A stretch of 64,000 nucleotides of DNA, taken from positions 178,501-242,500 of the forward strand of contig JAGVSM010001421.1 of the NCBI GenBank assembly GCA_022494885.1, in the 5' to 3' direction. The DNA is from Micrasema longulum. Taxonomy: Eukaryota; Arthropoda; Insecta; Trichoptera; Brachycentridae. Made by a program: the position numbers and the translations under genes. Of this stretch, positions 25,701-32,034 are shown piece after piece (within the stretch, counting starts at the first letter, position 1; the number at the start of each line of letters is the position of its first letter). The notes below the pieces were generated by a model. The model was not told the origin of the DNA. It was given only the letters and a program-made list of their open reading frames with translations, and searched no databases.

Positions 25701-27772
25701 AGGTAGGGGTACCTCTCTGGTGATGATACCTTGTGTGACTGCTGCGCAACCCATGATGACAGCCACCTACTGACATGCCTTCTCATGGGAGAAGGCTGCT
25801 TTCCTGGGGACCTAATTGTGGCGGGTGACGAGGCGACTTTCGTCGCCGCATATTGGAGTGACAGATTTTTTTTTTTTTTAATTTGAAAAATTTATTTATA
25901 AACCCTTACGGATTATTACATTCATTTCACAAAAATGGTATAAACTTTTTTCATTCATACTCTGTTGTTCAAAATAATATTTTTTACATCTTTTGAAAAG
26001 TTTGTCTTTTGTTTAGTTTTGTCTGGTAGTTTATTGTATAATTTCGGTCTCTGGTTCATTAGTATTGATTGTCCCTGTCTTATTTTAAAAAGTTGTATAT
26101 GATATTTGTCTGATATTCTCGTATTATGTCCATGTTGACTACAATTTTGTACAAGTTTTAGTTCTTCGTATTAAATTACATTAGTGGCTAATTTATGAAT
26201 AAATTTTAATGATTCTAGTTGAAAAAGTTCAGTTATATTTAATTGCTTAGTTTGTTTAAAAAGTTCTCTAGTTGCAGTTAGATAGGGAAGGTCATATACT
26301 AACTTTAATATTTTATTTTGTTGTCTTTGTAGTCTGTTTATGTCATTTTGATATCCTGTTCCCCATAGTAGTTGCATATAACATATTTAAGTTTTTACAT
26401 AGGCTTTATACATTAGATTTTTTTCCGTTTTTGGAACAATTTTTTTGATTTAAAAAAAACACTCGATAATGTCGCCACTTTGCGAATTAAATTGTTGATA
26501 TGAATTATCCATATCAATTGTCTGTCTATTGTTAGTCCTAAGTATTTAACATGTTCAATTTCAGTAAGTCGTTCATTATTTATGCAAGCATCTACTTTGT
26601 GTCATTTTTTTCTAGATTAAAAATAGATAATATTGCATTTTTTTCATTAAGTGTAAGTTTGTGTTTGTCCATTTAGTCAACATAATTAGGTCTTTTTTTG
26701 TTAATGCGTCTGTTTGATTTTTATAGAATAGTCCAATGTCGTCGGCCGAATCCAGCCGGACGTAAGTATTGTGATATTATTGCTAATATAAATATTTTCA
26801 CTTACAGTGCATTTGTGTAACTTCTCGGCTTTAAAAACATTAGCGGGAGAACAACGGTCGCGTTGAATAAACTTGACACAATGAAGAACACAAACTATAA
26901 AGAAAAGAAAAAACAAGTTATTTATTAAAAAAAACACAGAGTTGAGAAGAAGGAAAAAGAAAATGGCAGAAGTTTTCACATTTTGGAAATTGGAGATGAA
27001 AAATATATTCTTACCCGCGGTAAAAATTAAAGCATCGAATTTTACGGCAAAGTTTCTTGAAAATGTATAAAAAAATTATTTTTTTTACTTTGGTACTGAG
27101 GGGGGTAAATATTTAAATTAAGTAGGTGCCTAGGTACTTTTTATGGTCGAATTCCAAAATATTTTTTTTTTTAAATACTGAATTGTTTTTGCAAATGTCA
27201 AACTCTGCTTTTCTAACAACAGGGGTGCATGGGATTACGATTTTCATAAAACATATAATAAACTGTTGATATTATTTAAGTACTACCAAAAATCCAGTGA
27301 AAAGGAATAAATGGGTAGAAATTATAAGGAAATGATATATCTGGTAGAGATCCACAAAAAAGAATGCTGTTTGTAAACATTCAAATACAAACTTTTTTTA
27401 CATGCAAAAAAACCATCTTCCCAACTTTTTAGTATACGCATTCTCGTCTAATGCAACCCTGGTAAGTCGATAAATAAAAAAATTATACTCTTAAGTTATT
27501 TTGAGGTTAATCTAGAAACATGTGCAGCGCAAAGCTCATTATTATGCAAAAAGCCGCACGTAAGTCGGTTTAGCCGTTTAGGAGTTTAGGGACATCACAC
27601 GCACTGCAGAATTATAAATGTATATATATATAGATATTAACACAATTATAAAATTAATAAAAAATATAATTACCTACCTTCATGTAATATCGAGCAGCCG
27701 AACTTATGTTGTAAAGAATTATTACAAACATCATAAAACAGGCAAACAGTATACTATAAAGCGCCATTTTGT
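4528..27772 (-). CDS. Agpat1: 1-acyl-sn-glycerol-3-phosphate acyltransferase (lysophosphatidic acid acyltransferase, AGPAT1/2-like), six coding exons
   Basis: The family acylates lysophosphatidic acid at sn-2 with acyl-CoA to give phosphatidic acid, in glycerolipid synthesis at the ER membrane. The six exons sum to 840 nt (279 residues plus stop); every junction is GT-AG and every phase matches (0, 2, 1, 0, 1). Visible in the joined protein: a hydrophobic N-terminus (about 2-20), a second hydrophobic segment (about 31-51), motif I NHQSSID with H97 and D102 (HX4D), motif [11 protein letters not shown] at 138-146, motif III FPEGTR at 171-176 and motif IV CPIQPV at 198-203. Length fits AGPAT1/2. 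ATG context is ACAAAATGG just after a splice acceptor, so the 5' UTR is split and its first exon is unplaced. Assignment to the AGPAT1/2 subgroup rather than another PlsC member is by remembered family features, not by a search. Confidence 0.95.
4931..5690. other. AGPAT intron 5, mostly unassigned
   Basis: No gene seen. 5440-5500 shares a TTCTGGTTCTATTTTA...TGTATTCTTCATTCGCC block with sequences flanking SINE S1 copies at 8775-8830 and 19030-19085, so part of it is SINE-related. Confidence 0.4.
5715..5860. other. CpG-rich patch inside intron 5
   Basis: GCTCGCAGCGCGAGCGAG, GTGACGCGTGAAATTG and CTCGCTCGCG stand out in an AT-rich setting. They form a loose inverted pair and may be termini of a DNA element. 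A promoter cannot be excluded, but no transcript or ORF is supported. Confidence 0.25.
5861..6430. other. No feature seen
   Basis: AT-rich intronic sequence; no coding, RNA or clear repeat signal. Confidence 0.5.
6439..6509 (-). pseudogene. tRNA-Tyr-like pseudogene or tRNA-derived SINE head
   Basis: On the minus strand the A box TGGCGCAGTTGG and B box GGTTCGATTCC fit pol III consensus. The T arm GCGGG/CCCGC pairs perfectly and the anticodon loop contains CUGUAAA (GUA, Tyr). However, the anticodon loop has one extra base, the D stem does not pair, and only about four of seven acceptor pairs form. No intron is seen. It is best read as a decayed tRNA copy. Confidence 0.55.
6774..6960. repeat. 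Perfect 81-bp-arm inverted repeat (hairpin) with 25-base loop
   Basis: 6774-6854 is the exact reverse complement of 6880-6960, 81 of 81 bases. Identical 13-base direct repeats AAAATACTTCAAT lie at 6730-6742 and 6961-6973. The right arm with its loop edge reads CTGAAGA (6877-6883), then a GGC/GCC stem, then GAAAC (6904-6908). Overlapping open frames on both strands are a consequence of the palindrome. Confidence 0.95.
7020..7515 (+). mobile_element. LINE-J C-terminal fragment, degenerate
   Basis: Matches 22300-22900 along its length, sharing [20 protein letters not shown] and the [19 protein letters not shown] region. Frame changes and stops interrupt it (for example around 7130-7200). It is a Jockey/CR1-type 3' end, 5' truncated. 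Confidence 0.8.
7541..8530 (-). mobile_element. Mariner transposon, 5' truncated, transposase pseudogene
   Basis: The 3' inverted terminus TAGGTTGGGGAAAAGGTAAT is at 7541. Minus-strand translation gives [26 protein letters not shown], the [10 protein letters not shown] catalytic motif and [13 protein letters not shown], the D,D34D mariner signature. The element is dead: the first catalytic Asp region reads TSYEKW where GDEKW is usual, a TGA stop lies at 8060-8062, and the N-terminal part (8300-8530) is frameshifted. The 5' terminus is missing. Confidence 0.9.
8695..8900. repeat. SINE S1-related sequence (tRNA-derived)
   Basis: GGGAATCAAACCCGGGACCT followed by GTAGGCGAACGCG is the complement of a tRNA-like B box and anticodon region. 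The TTCTGGTTCTATTGCACACG...CCCGCCCGGACACG block recurs beside other S1 copies. A second partial head in plus orientation (GAGGTCCTAGGTTTGATTTC) lies at 8866-8890. Confidence 0.55.
9081..9695. mobile_element. MITE with long terminal inverted repeats
   Basis: Starts AGGGTAGGCCGAT and ends ATCGGCCTACCCT. Further in, GACCTGAAAAGTTGC pairs with GCAACTTTTCAGACC, and TACTACTTTTGGCTCTCAAC pairs with GTTGAGGGCCAAAAGTAGTA, so the arms exceed 100 bp. It is flanked by ATTGTCCA and ATTGTCCG, a probable 8-bp target duplication. Non-coding. It ends 87 bp from AGPAT exon 5. Confidence 0.8.
9782..9947 (-). CDS. Agpat1: AGPAT exon 5, motifs III and IV (residues 166-221)
   Basis: The acceptor is TTATGTTGCAG and the donor is AAAAG|GTGACA. 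In phase it reads [20 protein letters not shown] (motif III, glycerol-phosphate binding), [20 protein letters not shown] (motif IV) and [15 protein letters not shown]. The exon ends one base into Gly221. A 615-bp MITE ends only 87 bases downstream, inside intron 5. Confidence 0.95.
10239..10767. mobile_element. MITE in AGPAT intron 4
   Basis: The terminal inverted repeats TATAGTCCTTAAAATGTA ... ATGATTAGAAYGACAGYTGTC at 10239-10283 pair with 10725-10767 with few mismatches. Termini begin and end at TA, suggesting a Tc1/mariner-type element. No coding capacity. Confidence 0.75.
11396..11577 (-). CDS. Agpat1: AGPAT exon 4, motif II (residues 105-165)
   Basis: The acceptor is TTTTTTATTTTCAG and the donor is AAG|GTAAGA. 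The 182-nt exon begins with two bases that complete Ser105, then [17 protein letters not shown], a hydrophobic [13 protein letters not shown] stretch, and motif II FIDRKR used in substrate binding. It ends SSRK at a codon boundary. Confidence 0.95.
11726..12780. repeat. Repeat family F cluster, including a foldback
   Basis: 11726-11826 and 11890-11990 are inverted copies of the same end (TTGCAGACTGGCTGGATTTC / CCAGGCAGTCTGCAAGC, then CTCCCTAGGGAGTTG). 12000-12330 is the middle part (CAGGCGTTGCCTAGTAGGTG, GCCGGATGAATCTCACCC, ACACAGTGTGTAAAGTG, AGGTCATAAGCCCTG). 12340-12780 carries the internal segment shared with 395-690. A further piece is at 12935-12990. It lies in AGPAT intron 3. Its class is not recognised. 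Confidence 0.75.
13090..13930. mobile_element. TIR element in AGPAT intron 3
   Basis: AATCTAATG..CATAGAATTGAAAATAGTTTA at 13090-13135 is complementary to TGGACTATTCTTAATTCTATG..GCATTAGATAA at 13878-13930. A related segment is inverted at 58580-58700 (shared CCCCCACTTAGACACACTTT). No transposase seen. Confidence 0.65.
14050..14310 (-). mobile_element. LINE-K C-terminus and 3' end
   Basis: Minus-strand translation gives [20 protein letters not shown] and then [17 protein letters not shown]. It is homologous to 38855-39130 (FGHVMRM, SRRPGRP). It ends in ATGATAAAGATGA-type 3' sequence with ATC microsatellite relatives at 20066 and 38528. Confidence 0.75.
14828..16105 (+). mobile_element. LINE-D, 3' part, split by a TA-flanked element
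   Basis: 14828-15418 encodes [60 protein letters not shown] and [10 protein letters not shown], with an in-frame stop near 14920 and frame changes near 15090. The element resumes at 16017 (GACGGACATGTTAGAAGG) and ends at GCGAGGTCTGTATGCAAAG. Its 3' half aligns with 34387-34640. Confidence 0.85.
15419..16016. mobile_element. 598-bp TIR element inserted in LINE-D at TA
   Basis: The inverted termini CAGGTTAACGTCGTTTTACG and its near-complement ending CGTTTACCTG are about 24 bp with two mismatches and are flanked by TA on both sides. The uninterrupted LINE-D sequence at 34530-34545 (ATCAAATACTTAAAGATGG) is the empty site. This suggests a Tc1/mariner-type MITE. The minus-strand ORF at 15763-16104 runs over its right end and is spurious. 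Confidence 0.85.
16206..16339 (-). CDS. Agpat1: AGPAT exon 3, carries the catalytic NHQSSID motif (residues 60-105)
   Basis: The acceptor is GATTCCAG and the donor is TTT|GTGAGT. The 134-nt exon has 1 + 44 codons + 1 nt. It reads [15 protein letters not shown] and then [13 protein letters not shown]. His97 and Asp102 form the HX4D catalytic pair of PlsC acyltransferases. It lies about 100 bases beyond the 3' end of a LINE-D copy that ends near 16105. Confidence 0.95.
16525..16705 (+). mobile_element. LINE-E C-terminal fragment
   Basis: Inverted copy of 52735-52930. Frames yield [13 protein letters not shown], then YRRAQDRSR and KTVHR-AMPGVRR, interrupted by stops and shifts. It is the C-terminus and 3' end of a non-LTR element. 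Confidence 0.7.
16760..17010 (+). mobile_element. LINE-N 3' fragment
   Basis: Frames give [20 protein letters not shown], then [12 protein letters not shown] and [11 protein letters not shown]. These match the minus-strand LINE-N at 25880-26760 ([29 protein letters not shown]). It ends in an A-rich tail. Confidence 0.7.
17340..17515 (+). repeat. Repeat inverted with respect to 39865-40060
   Basis: AAAGGGCAACAAAATATATC, GAATCCAGCATAGTGC and AAAATATTATCAGTAAAAAA occur as reverse complements at 39865-40060. No coding seen. Confidence 0.55.
17925..18640 (-). mobile_element. LINE-L reverse transcriptase C-terminal part
   Basis: Two open stretches, 18618-18250 ([32 protein letters not shown]) and 18221-17928 ([40 protein letters not shown]), are joined by a frameshift. 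They are Jockey/CR1-type post-catalytic RT and thumb region. Same family as 32375-32990. Confidence 0.85.
18640..18865 (-). mobile_element. LINE-M RT fragment
   Basis: Minus frames give [30 protein letters not shown] and [15 protein letters not shown]. This aligns with LINE-M at 41190-41400 (YLGIVIDRNLRWE, LRKLCHVF, YGIIGWGG). Broken by stops. Confidence 0.7.
18870..19090 (-). repeat. SINE S1 copy
   Basis: The minus strand shows tRNA-like head CCTCGTTGTGCAGAGG...CCATTCTTGAGGTCCTGGG and B box GGTTCGATTTC. The GAGGAAATCGAGTGGAGATA and CCAGAACCCTGGACGAG flanks are the same as in the 37735-37985 copy. Confidence 0.7.
19448..20050 (+). mobile_element. MITE family Q, copy lacking its far terminus
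   Basis: Begins GCAAGGCTGTAAAATTACCGCGG and aligns in reverse complement with 53095-53775 to about 20050 (ATTACAAATACGAGTA, CATGACTGCGAAACCAGG, ATTTGATGGTTGACC). Non-coding. Confidence 0.7.
20060..20130 (-). mobile_element. LINE-K 3' terminus
   Basis: CATCATCATCATCATCATTTC followed by ATGTCCGCTACC is the complement of the LINE-K 3' end seen at 14050 and 38525. Confidence 0.45.
20422..21280 (-). mobile_element. hAT transposon relic (859 bp) with transposase C-terminus
   Basis: The termini CAGGGGCGGTTTTAG and CAGTAGCGGCGTTAG (complement of the right end) match at 11 of 15. GATAAGAG lies on both sides (20412-20419 and 21281-21288, the left one separated by AG), fitting an 8-bp hAT target duplication. 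The minus ORF 20844-20650 encodes [20 protein letters not shown] and then [14 protein letters not shown], the hAT C-terminal dimerisation motif. DELVSLK upstream also fits. Most of the transposase is deleted. It sits in a LINE. Confidence 0.9.
21289..22300 (-). mobile_element. LINE reverse transcriptase domain
   Basis: 22290-22087 ([25 protein letters not shown]), 22041-21754 ([20 protein letters not shown]) and 21718-21289 carry [29 protein letters not shown] and the motif A-like [16 protein letters not shown] with its Asp. Frame breaks lie between the pieces. The hAT element at 20422-21280 interrupts it before the catalytic YADD region. It is a Jockey/CR1-type non-LTR element. Confidence 0.9.
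22300..22905 (+). mobile_element. LINE-J C-terminus
   Basis: Open from about 22300 to 22797: [60 protein letters not shown] and [18 protein letters not shown]. It is the best-preserved copy of this family; the 7020-7515 copy is its relative. It ends in an A-rich tail. Confidence 0.85.
23410..23600 (-). repeat. GC-rich palindromic patch and LINE-R-like 3' tail
   Basis: 23460-23515 contains GCCCGAGCCCAGGTCTCC / GAGCCGGGCTC inverted segments. 23520-23582 on the minus strand is AGCGCCCTTGAGTTGATTTT...CCATATAAATTATCC(AATAAT)n, the 3' tail shared with LINE-R (47823-47891) and SINE S1 (37919-37965). Confidence 0.6.
23600..23960 (+). repeat. Four degenerate repeats of about 100 bp
   Basis: The core CTTGCAGCTACATAGCGCATAGACG recurs as diverged copies with CGCAT at 23621, 23718, 23822 and 23935 (steps 97, 104, 113). 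Each is followed by a GRNATTYTAG-like block. No coding. The shared tail at 23520-23582 abuts it. Confidence 0.7.
23985..25125 (+). mobile_element. LINE 3' half with C-terminal Cys/His segment
   Basis: [64 protein letters not shown], then [19 protein letters not shown] and near the end [33 protein letters not shown]. This is the order expected after the RT domain of a Jockey-type element of insects, ending in a C-x-C...H...C segment. Several stops and shifts (24181, 24376). Confidence 0.9.
25260..25330 (+). repeat. Repeat family F fragment
   Basis: TTTACAGGGCTTATGACCTG followed by TCATTGGCTGGGTTAAGTGG is the family F core. Confidence 0.6.
25690..25866 (+). mobile_element. LINE C-terminal fragment (Cys-rich tail)
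   Basis: [20 protein letters not shown], then [14 protein letters not shown] and FVAAYWSD. This is the CxC...D..HLL.C pattern at the end of insect LINE polyproteins. 25490-25540 just before it has a GGCC...AACCGAAACGTCCC block. Confidence 0.55.
25880..26760 (-). mobile_element. LINE-N, RT 3' part
   Basis: [20 protein letters not shown] (catalytic ADD of motif C), then [14 protein letters not shown], [56 protein letters not shown] and [16 protein letters not shown]. Broken into several frames; A/T-rich tail at 25866-25880. Its 5' end lies 46 bp from AGPAT exon 2, in intron 2. Confidence 0.85.
26806..26894 (-). CDS. Agpat1: AGPAT exon 2 (residues 31-60, phase 0 in, 2 out)
   Basis: A strong polypyrimidine acceptor (TTTTCTTTATAG) precedes the exon and the donor is GTAAGT. 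The in-phase translation begins [10 protein letters not shown] and ends with [13 protein letters not shown] plus two bases of a Leu codon. This is the second hydrophobic segment followed by the KPR-x(3)-N element typical of AGPATs just before the lumen/cytosol loop. A longer open frame covering this interval in another register is a shadow and does not splice in phase. Confidence 0.9.
27095..27634 (-). mobile_element. Helitron fragment, 5' end, in AGPAT intron 1
   Basis: The minus strand starts TCTATATATATATACATTTA at 27634 and continues GCGTGTGATGTCCCTAAACTC, matching the Helitron at 43788-44320 in order (ACGTGCGG, CTACCAGGGTT-like, CCCATTTATTCC, GGAATTCRACCATAAA). Its 3' half is absent. It makes up about two thirds of this 783-bp intron. 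Confidence 0.75.
27678..27772 (-). CDS. Agpat1: AGPAT exon 1 (first coding exon, residues 1-30)
   Basis: The acceptor TTTCAG ends at 27773. The exon opens with ACAAA of 5' UTR and the ATG is at 27767-27765. It codes for a hydrophobic N-terminal anchor (starts [14 protein letters not shown], ends SSAARYYMK), corresponding to the AGPAT signal-anchor followed by a basic/aromatic stretch. The donor is AAG|GTAGGT at 27677. A second GT four bases further (TAG|GTAATT) would break the phase with the next exon. A Helitron fragment begins 43 bases into the intron. Confidence 0.9.
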
Positions 27773-27869
27773 CTGAAACAAATAAAAAAAATATTAAAAA
27801 CAAATCTTGATTGAAAATTATCCAATCGTCCTTTCTCGATTTGCATCCAATGGTGAATAGAGCACTGAA

Positions 27870-28150
27870 TTTTTACTCCAATTTCAGCGAATCTTGATCA
27901 TTTACGACACATAGAAGGAAAGGTAATGACGAAAGTCATCGCTATCCTACGAGGGCAGGTGAGGCTTTCAGACTCCCCAAAACAAGAATCCGGGCAACTC
28001 AAAACAATCTGTATCATAGGACTTAAAACGTTTAATGAATTGCCAAAAGAGATTAGGGATGCTGGGTCTATAGCATCGTTTCTTGGGATGGCGATGACTC
28101 TTAAAATACTGTGGCAAATAATCCCTTTGCGCGCGGTGATGTAACATCGT
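27870..28150 (+). mobile_element. LINE C-terminal fragment
   Basis: [20 protein letters not shown] followed by ASF is the GLKxFNxLPxEIR motif of LINE C-termini. It is short and broken on both sides. Confidence 0.55.
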
Positions 28151-28164
28151 GTTACCACCAGTAA

Positions 28165-29390
28165 AAGACGGCATACATAATATTTTTTTCCCTTGAAATT
28201 GTACAGTGACAAATCATTAATGTATAAAATATATAATATTGGACCTAAAATAGATCCTTGTGGTACTCCAAAATTTACTGTTTGCAAAAGGCTTCGTTTT
28301 TCATTTACATATGTATACTGCTTCCGATTTGCTAAGTATGATTTTAATAGTTTACATTCTTTAAATTTTACTACTATGTCTACAGTATTCTACAGTATTC
28401 TAAAGCTAAGCGAATTGTACCTGCAGAGATTTACGAACAAAGAAGTAGTAATGATCTCCTGTACAAAACAATTAAAACTCTGCCTGTTCGAGGACTATTG
28501 TGGCTTTGCATCATTTTGGAACAATTTAATAGTAATACATTCAAGTTTCCTCTCAAACATAACCATAATACACGCTTCACGTCTAATGATGGCTTGGTAG
28601 TACCAAAAGTATGTAATAAATATGGAAATAGAACTCTCAAATATTTGGTACCTAGAATTTTTAATTTATTACCAAAAGAACTTAAATTTAACTCACATTG
28701 TAACAAGAGCAAAATAAGAGAGTGGCTACTCGATCAAGAGTTTATAAATGAATAGTAGCTTAGGTGTAAACATTTATATTTTTCATAAATTTTCTTATAT
28801 TTAAAAAATAAATTTATATATTATTATTTGTATAAACATGTTTATTCTGATCTTTCCAGCTGTTAGTTTTTATCTGTTATTCATTGTTTTTATAAATTTA
28901 AATAATATTATTAAGTTAGTATAAATATAATCTTCACCAAAAAGCTACAAAAAGTGGCTTTTGAAATTTTTTTGTTGAAATGTGAAATTTTTTTAAATTG
29001 TTAAAATGTTATCAAATAAATAAAAAAAAATTAAAAAATGTCATTTAATTTTTTTGTCATGGTCTCAAGATGAACCGTATCAAAAGCTTTTTTGAAATCT
29101 AAGATTACTACCGCGATTGGAATTCCAGTATCCATGTTTGTTTGAATTAAATTTATTAAATTTACTAAGGCTGTTCCGGTTCCTTTTTTTTCCTGAAAGC
29201 CATGTTGATTGAAAGTTAGTATATTAAGATTTTTAACATGATCCATTAATCTCTTATGAATGTATTTTTAAAATATTTTGTTGAAAACTGTTAAATTTGC
29301 AATTGGTCTGTAATTGCTATGATCTGTTTTATCACCTCCTTTATATATTGGGGTGATTCTTGATATTTTTTATTTTTAGCCCTGTGAAAG
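28165..29390 (-). mobile_element. LINE reverse transcriptase, interrupted by a second LINE
   Basis: 29390-29031: ISRITPIYKGGDKTDHSNYR, PIANLTVFNKIF, FNQHGFQEKKGTGTALVNLI, VVILDFKKAFDTVH (motif A). 28390-28165: [16 protein letters not shown] and then [20 protein letters not shown] plus NDL (motif B). The two parts are continuous in family order; 28395-29035 is foreign. Confidence 0.9.
28395..29035 (+). mobile_element. LINE C-terminus inserted into a minus-strand LINE
   Basis: Plus-strand frames: IYEQRSSNDLLYKTIKTLPV, KFPLKHNHNTRFTSNDGLVV, PKVCNKYGNRTLKYLVPRIF, NLLPKELKFN, stop at 28753. It ends in AATAAATAAAAAAAAATTAA at about 29035, a retroposition tail. Confidence 0.85.
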
Positions 29391-29399
29391 CAAAATAAA

Positions 29400-29560
29400 T
29401 TAAAGAAACATAAACACGCCGCTTATATTACGCGCTCCCCCATCACTGTCATCAACTGACTGAAGACTGAATCTGTTTTACCCACCACCCGCTACAGACC
29501 AGCGTCCTTGTTATGAGTTTTATCTTCGTGCTGTCTCTTATACAGATGTCTTGCCGAATC
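29400..29560 (-). promoter_or_regulatory. Weak candidate for the AGPAT 5' region
   Basis: A GC-richer patch upstream of exon 1. The minus strand has TTCAGTCTTCAGTCAGTTGA (TCAGT insect-initiator-like), CGGGTGGTGGGTAAAAC and GGGGGAGCGCGTAATAT. No TATA box at a proper distance and no convincing donor, so this is a guess from position and composition. Confidence 0.15.
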
Positions 29561-30335
29561 AGCGGACATTCATTCTTTGCGTAGCAAGGATAAATATTTT
29601 TCGTATTGCATCCAGCATAGTTATACAAATTTTACTTTCTAAATCCGGTGAAAAAATGTGTATTTGAAGATTCCAAAAAATATGAGTTCATAATTTAAAA
29701 AAATAACTACTGACTAGTTCAGCAACCTATTAAGCCCAAAAAAAGAAAATCATTGTTCATAAATTCACTCTATTTCTAGCACCACCCTATTCAAGACGAA
29801 AACCTAGCATCGACCTATCCAAAATCTAGCATCCTAGTCAAGACCTATCAACCAATCAAACAACAATTTAAAAAAAAAAAAAAAAACTATTCAATATAGC
29901 CTAAAAAATCAATTATTTTTGCAATGTACGGATCTGAAAAGAGACTACAAGACCTTTAAAACAGATTCGGGTAAGTAGGTGGGACTTTCAATGTACGAAG
30001 AAAAGTCATCAAGTTTCTTCTTCACAATTGAAAGTGATAATAATTTAATTGAAATGGAATTTAAAAGGAATGTAAGAATTATGTAAATATTGAAGTCACG
30101 CGATCGTCACAATCCAAATAACACTCATCTTGTATAGGCAATTCTTATATAACGTGGGTCTATATCGTGTAAAAACATAATATATCGCACGTCCGCTCAA
30201 ATAATCATAACTCGCAAAATACATTTTATACTAAGCTTTGAAAAAAGGACGTGGAAAAGGCCAAATATTTACCGAATTAGTGTGTCACTCAAATGAAAAA
30301 TAATTAATTAATTAATAATGCGTTACTTACAACTC
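29560..30335. other. No feature seen
   Basis: AT-rich; simple A-tract at 29869-29886. No coding frame, repeat pair or RNA gene recognised. Confidence 0.45.
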
Positions 30336-30339
30336 ACGA

Positions 30340-31540
30340 AACAGAGCCCGGCCCATATTACCATATATTGAATTTTCGTCTATCATTTGGAATCCACAAT
30401 ACATTACTTATACTGACAGGCTGGAGAAAGTACAACACAAATGTTTAAAACATTAGAATTTCTGATGCTCACTTATATTTCCAAATTATGACTTATCTCC
30501 ACGTTTTCACAAACTTATTAACCTTGAAAAAAGGAGAATATTAATAGACCTCACTTTCCTATACAAAATTATTAACAGTCTTACTGATTCGTCCCAGTTC
30601 CTAAATAAAATTCAAATTAACTGTCCATCACGTGCCCTACGAAATCATCCAACCTTTCAAATACCTAGCGTCAATACGAACTATTGTCAGAATTCGTTTT
30701 TACATAGATCGTGTTCCACTTTTAACAGCTTTTTTTAACCATATAGATATCTATCATACAGGATTACAATTATTTAAAATAGTGTATTGAAAGCTTTTAA
30801 ATTAAACTCCCGTTGATCCCCTTTTCTCTTACATCACTTCACATTACATACATAAATATTGTTAATTTTAATAAAAAAATTCTACTGAAATTTGTATTAC
30901 TGCGAAAATCGCTTTACTGAAATTTTATCAACTACGTTTGGTTTAAAATCTTCTCCTTATATTGCTTTTTCACATTTTTAATATTACCTATACCTGTTAT
31001 TCTTTCTTTTTTCTCTGCTGCATTTACATGTTTTTATACTTTTAAACTACTTTTAATTATTTATATTGTATATGTATATAAAATCAATATATTGCTGCTC
31101 TTACTATGTGTCATTAATTTTGAAAATGTTTTTAAATTGAATTAATTTTTTTTTATAAGATTCGTCTCATCGTTTCTTTGAATCCCTTAAAATATGTATG
31201 TGTTTATTTATGTTTATCCTTTTTAAAAAATGTTATTATTATTTTATTTTATTTTTACATCTGAGCATGTTTTTCATTCTTTATTTTAATTCTTAACTTT
31301 TTATTACTTTTACATATTTTCTTAATTTTTTTACTTTAATTTTAATTTTTAAACAACTTCTAGTTATGTTTTTTTCCTTCTCTTTTTTGTACTTTAATTA
31401 ATAACCTTACAAATAATTACTTTATAATATGGAAACTTCACTGGTCCATTAGAGTTAAGTCTAACTGTGTAAAATATAAAACTTTGTAACTGTACTAAAT
31501 GTTTCCTAAATAAAAGAAAATAAAAATAAAATAAAATTAC
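30340..31540 (+). mobile_element. LINE C-terminus plus 3' UTR
   Basis: RARPILPYIEFSSIIWNPQY, ITYTDRLEKVQHKCL, PRFHKLINLEKRRILIDLTF and LYKIINSLTDSSQFLNKI are post-RT sequence of a Jockey/CR1-type element. A long T-rich 3' UTR ends in AATAAAAGAAAATAAAAATA near 31540. Confidence 0.8.
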
Positions 31541-31580
31541 AATGGGACGAGTTAAATAATATATGTAAATATATTTTTAG

Positions 31581-31630
31581 ACTAGCGGACCCGACAGACG
31601 TTGTCTTGCTCGCACGTTAGCTTGCCTGCT
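31581..31630 (-). mobile_element. Helitron 3' terminus fragment
   Basis: The minus strand reads GACAACGTCTGTCGGGTCCG then CTAGT at 31585-31581. This CTRRT-type end is also found (GGTCCTTTAGT) at the end of the Helitron at 43788-45178. Confidence 0.65.
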
Positions 31631-31631
31631 A

Positions 31632-32030
31632 TTATCTGGCTGAACAAACGTTTTTTCGTAAATAAGGACACACGTCAATCTTTCCCTGTAGAATGACTTG
31701 TAAAATTTTATATTTTTCGCCTCTCATCACATGCCCAAAGTACTCAAGTTTTCTTTTCTTTATGGTCTTCAGTACCTCTTTATCTTTTTCCATCCGTCGG
31801 AGAACATCATCGTTTCGGACTCTATCCACCCAGGAGATTTTTAATATCCTCCTATAGCACCACATTTCAAAGGCTTCGATCTTTTTTGAAGTGTTTTGGG
31901 TGAGTGTCCACGTTTCGACGCCGTAAAAAAGTACCGAGAAGACGTAACATCGAGTAATGCGTATTCGGAGGTCTAAATTAAAGTCTCTACTGCAAAGAAG
32001 GTCACGCATACTGAAAATTTATTTCATTTA
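31632..32030 (-). mobile_element. LINE C-terminal fragment (YFGHVMR type)
   Basis: Open for 125 codons: RDLLCSRDFNLDLRIRITRC, SVLFYGVETWTLTQNTSKKI, WCYRRILKISWVDRVRNDDV and YFGHVMRGEKYKILQVILQG. Typical C-terminus of an insect endonuclease-RT element; 5' truncated. Confidence 0.85.
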
Positions 32031-32034
32031 GCCG

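Noticed and set aside
26701..26979. 92-codon minus-strand ORF as a gene
   Set aside because: It is in the wrong register for AGPAT exon 2; only the spliced frame joins the other exons.
27673..27677. Alternative donor TAG|GTAATT for AGPAT exon 1
   Set aside because: It adds four bases and breaks the phase with exon 2.
30325..30345. GTGAGT and GTAAGT on the minus strand as the donor of a 5' AGPAT exon
   Set aside because: The adjoining sequence translates on the plus strand as LINE (RPILPYIEFSSIIWNPQY), so it is transposon DNA and not a host exon.
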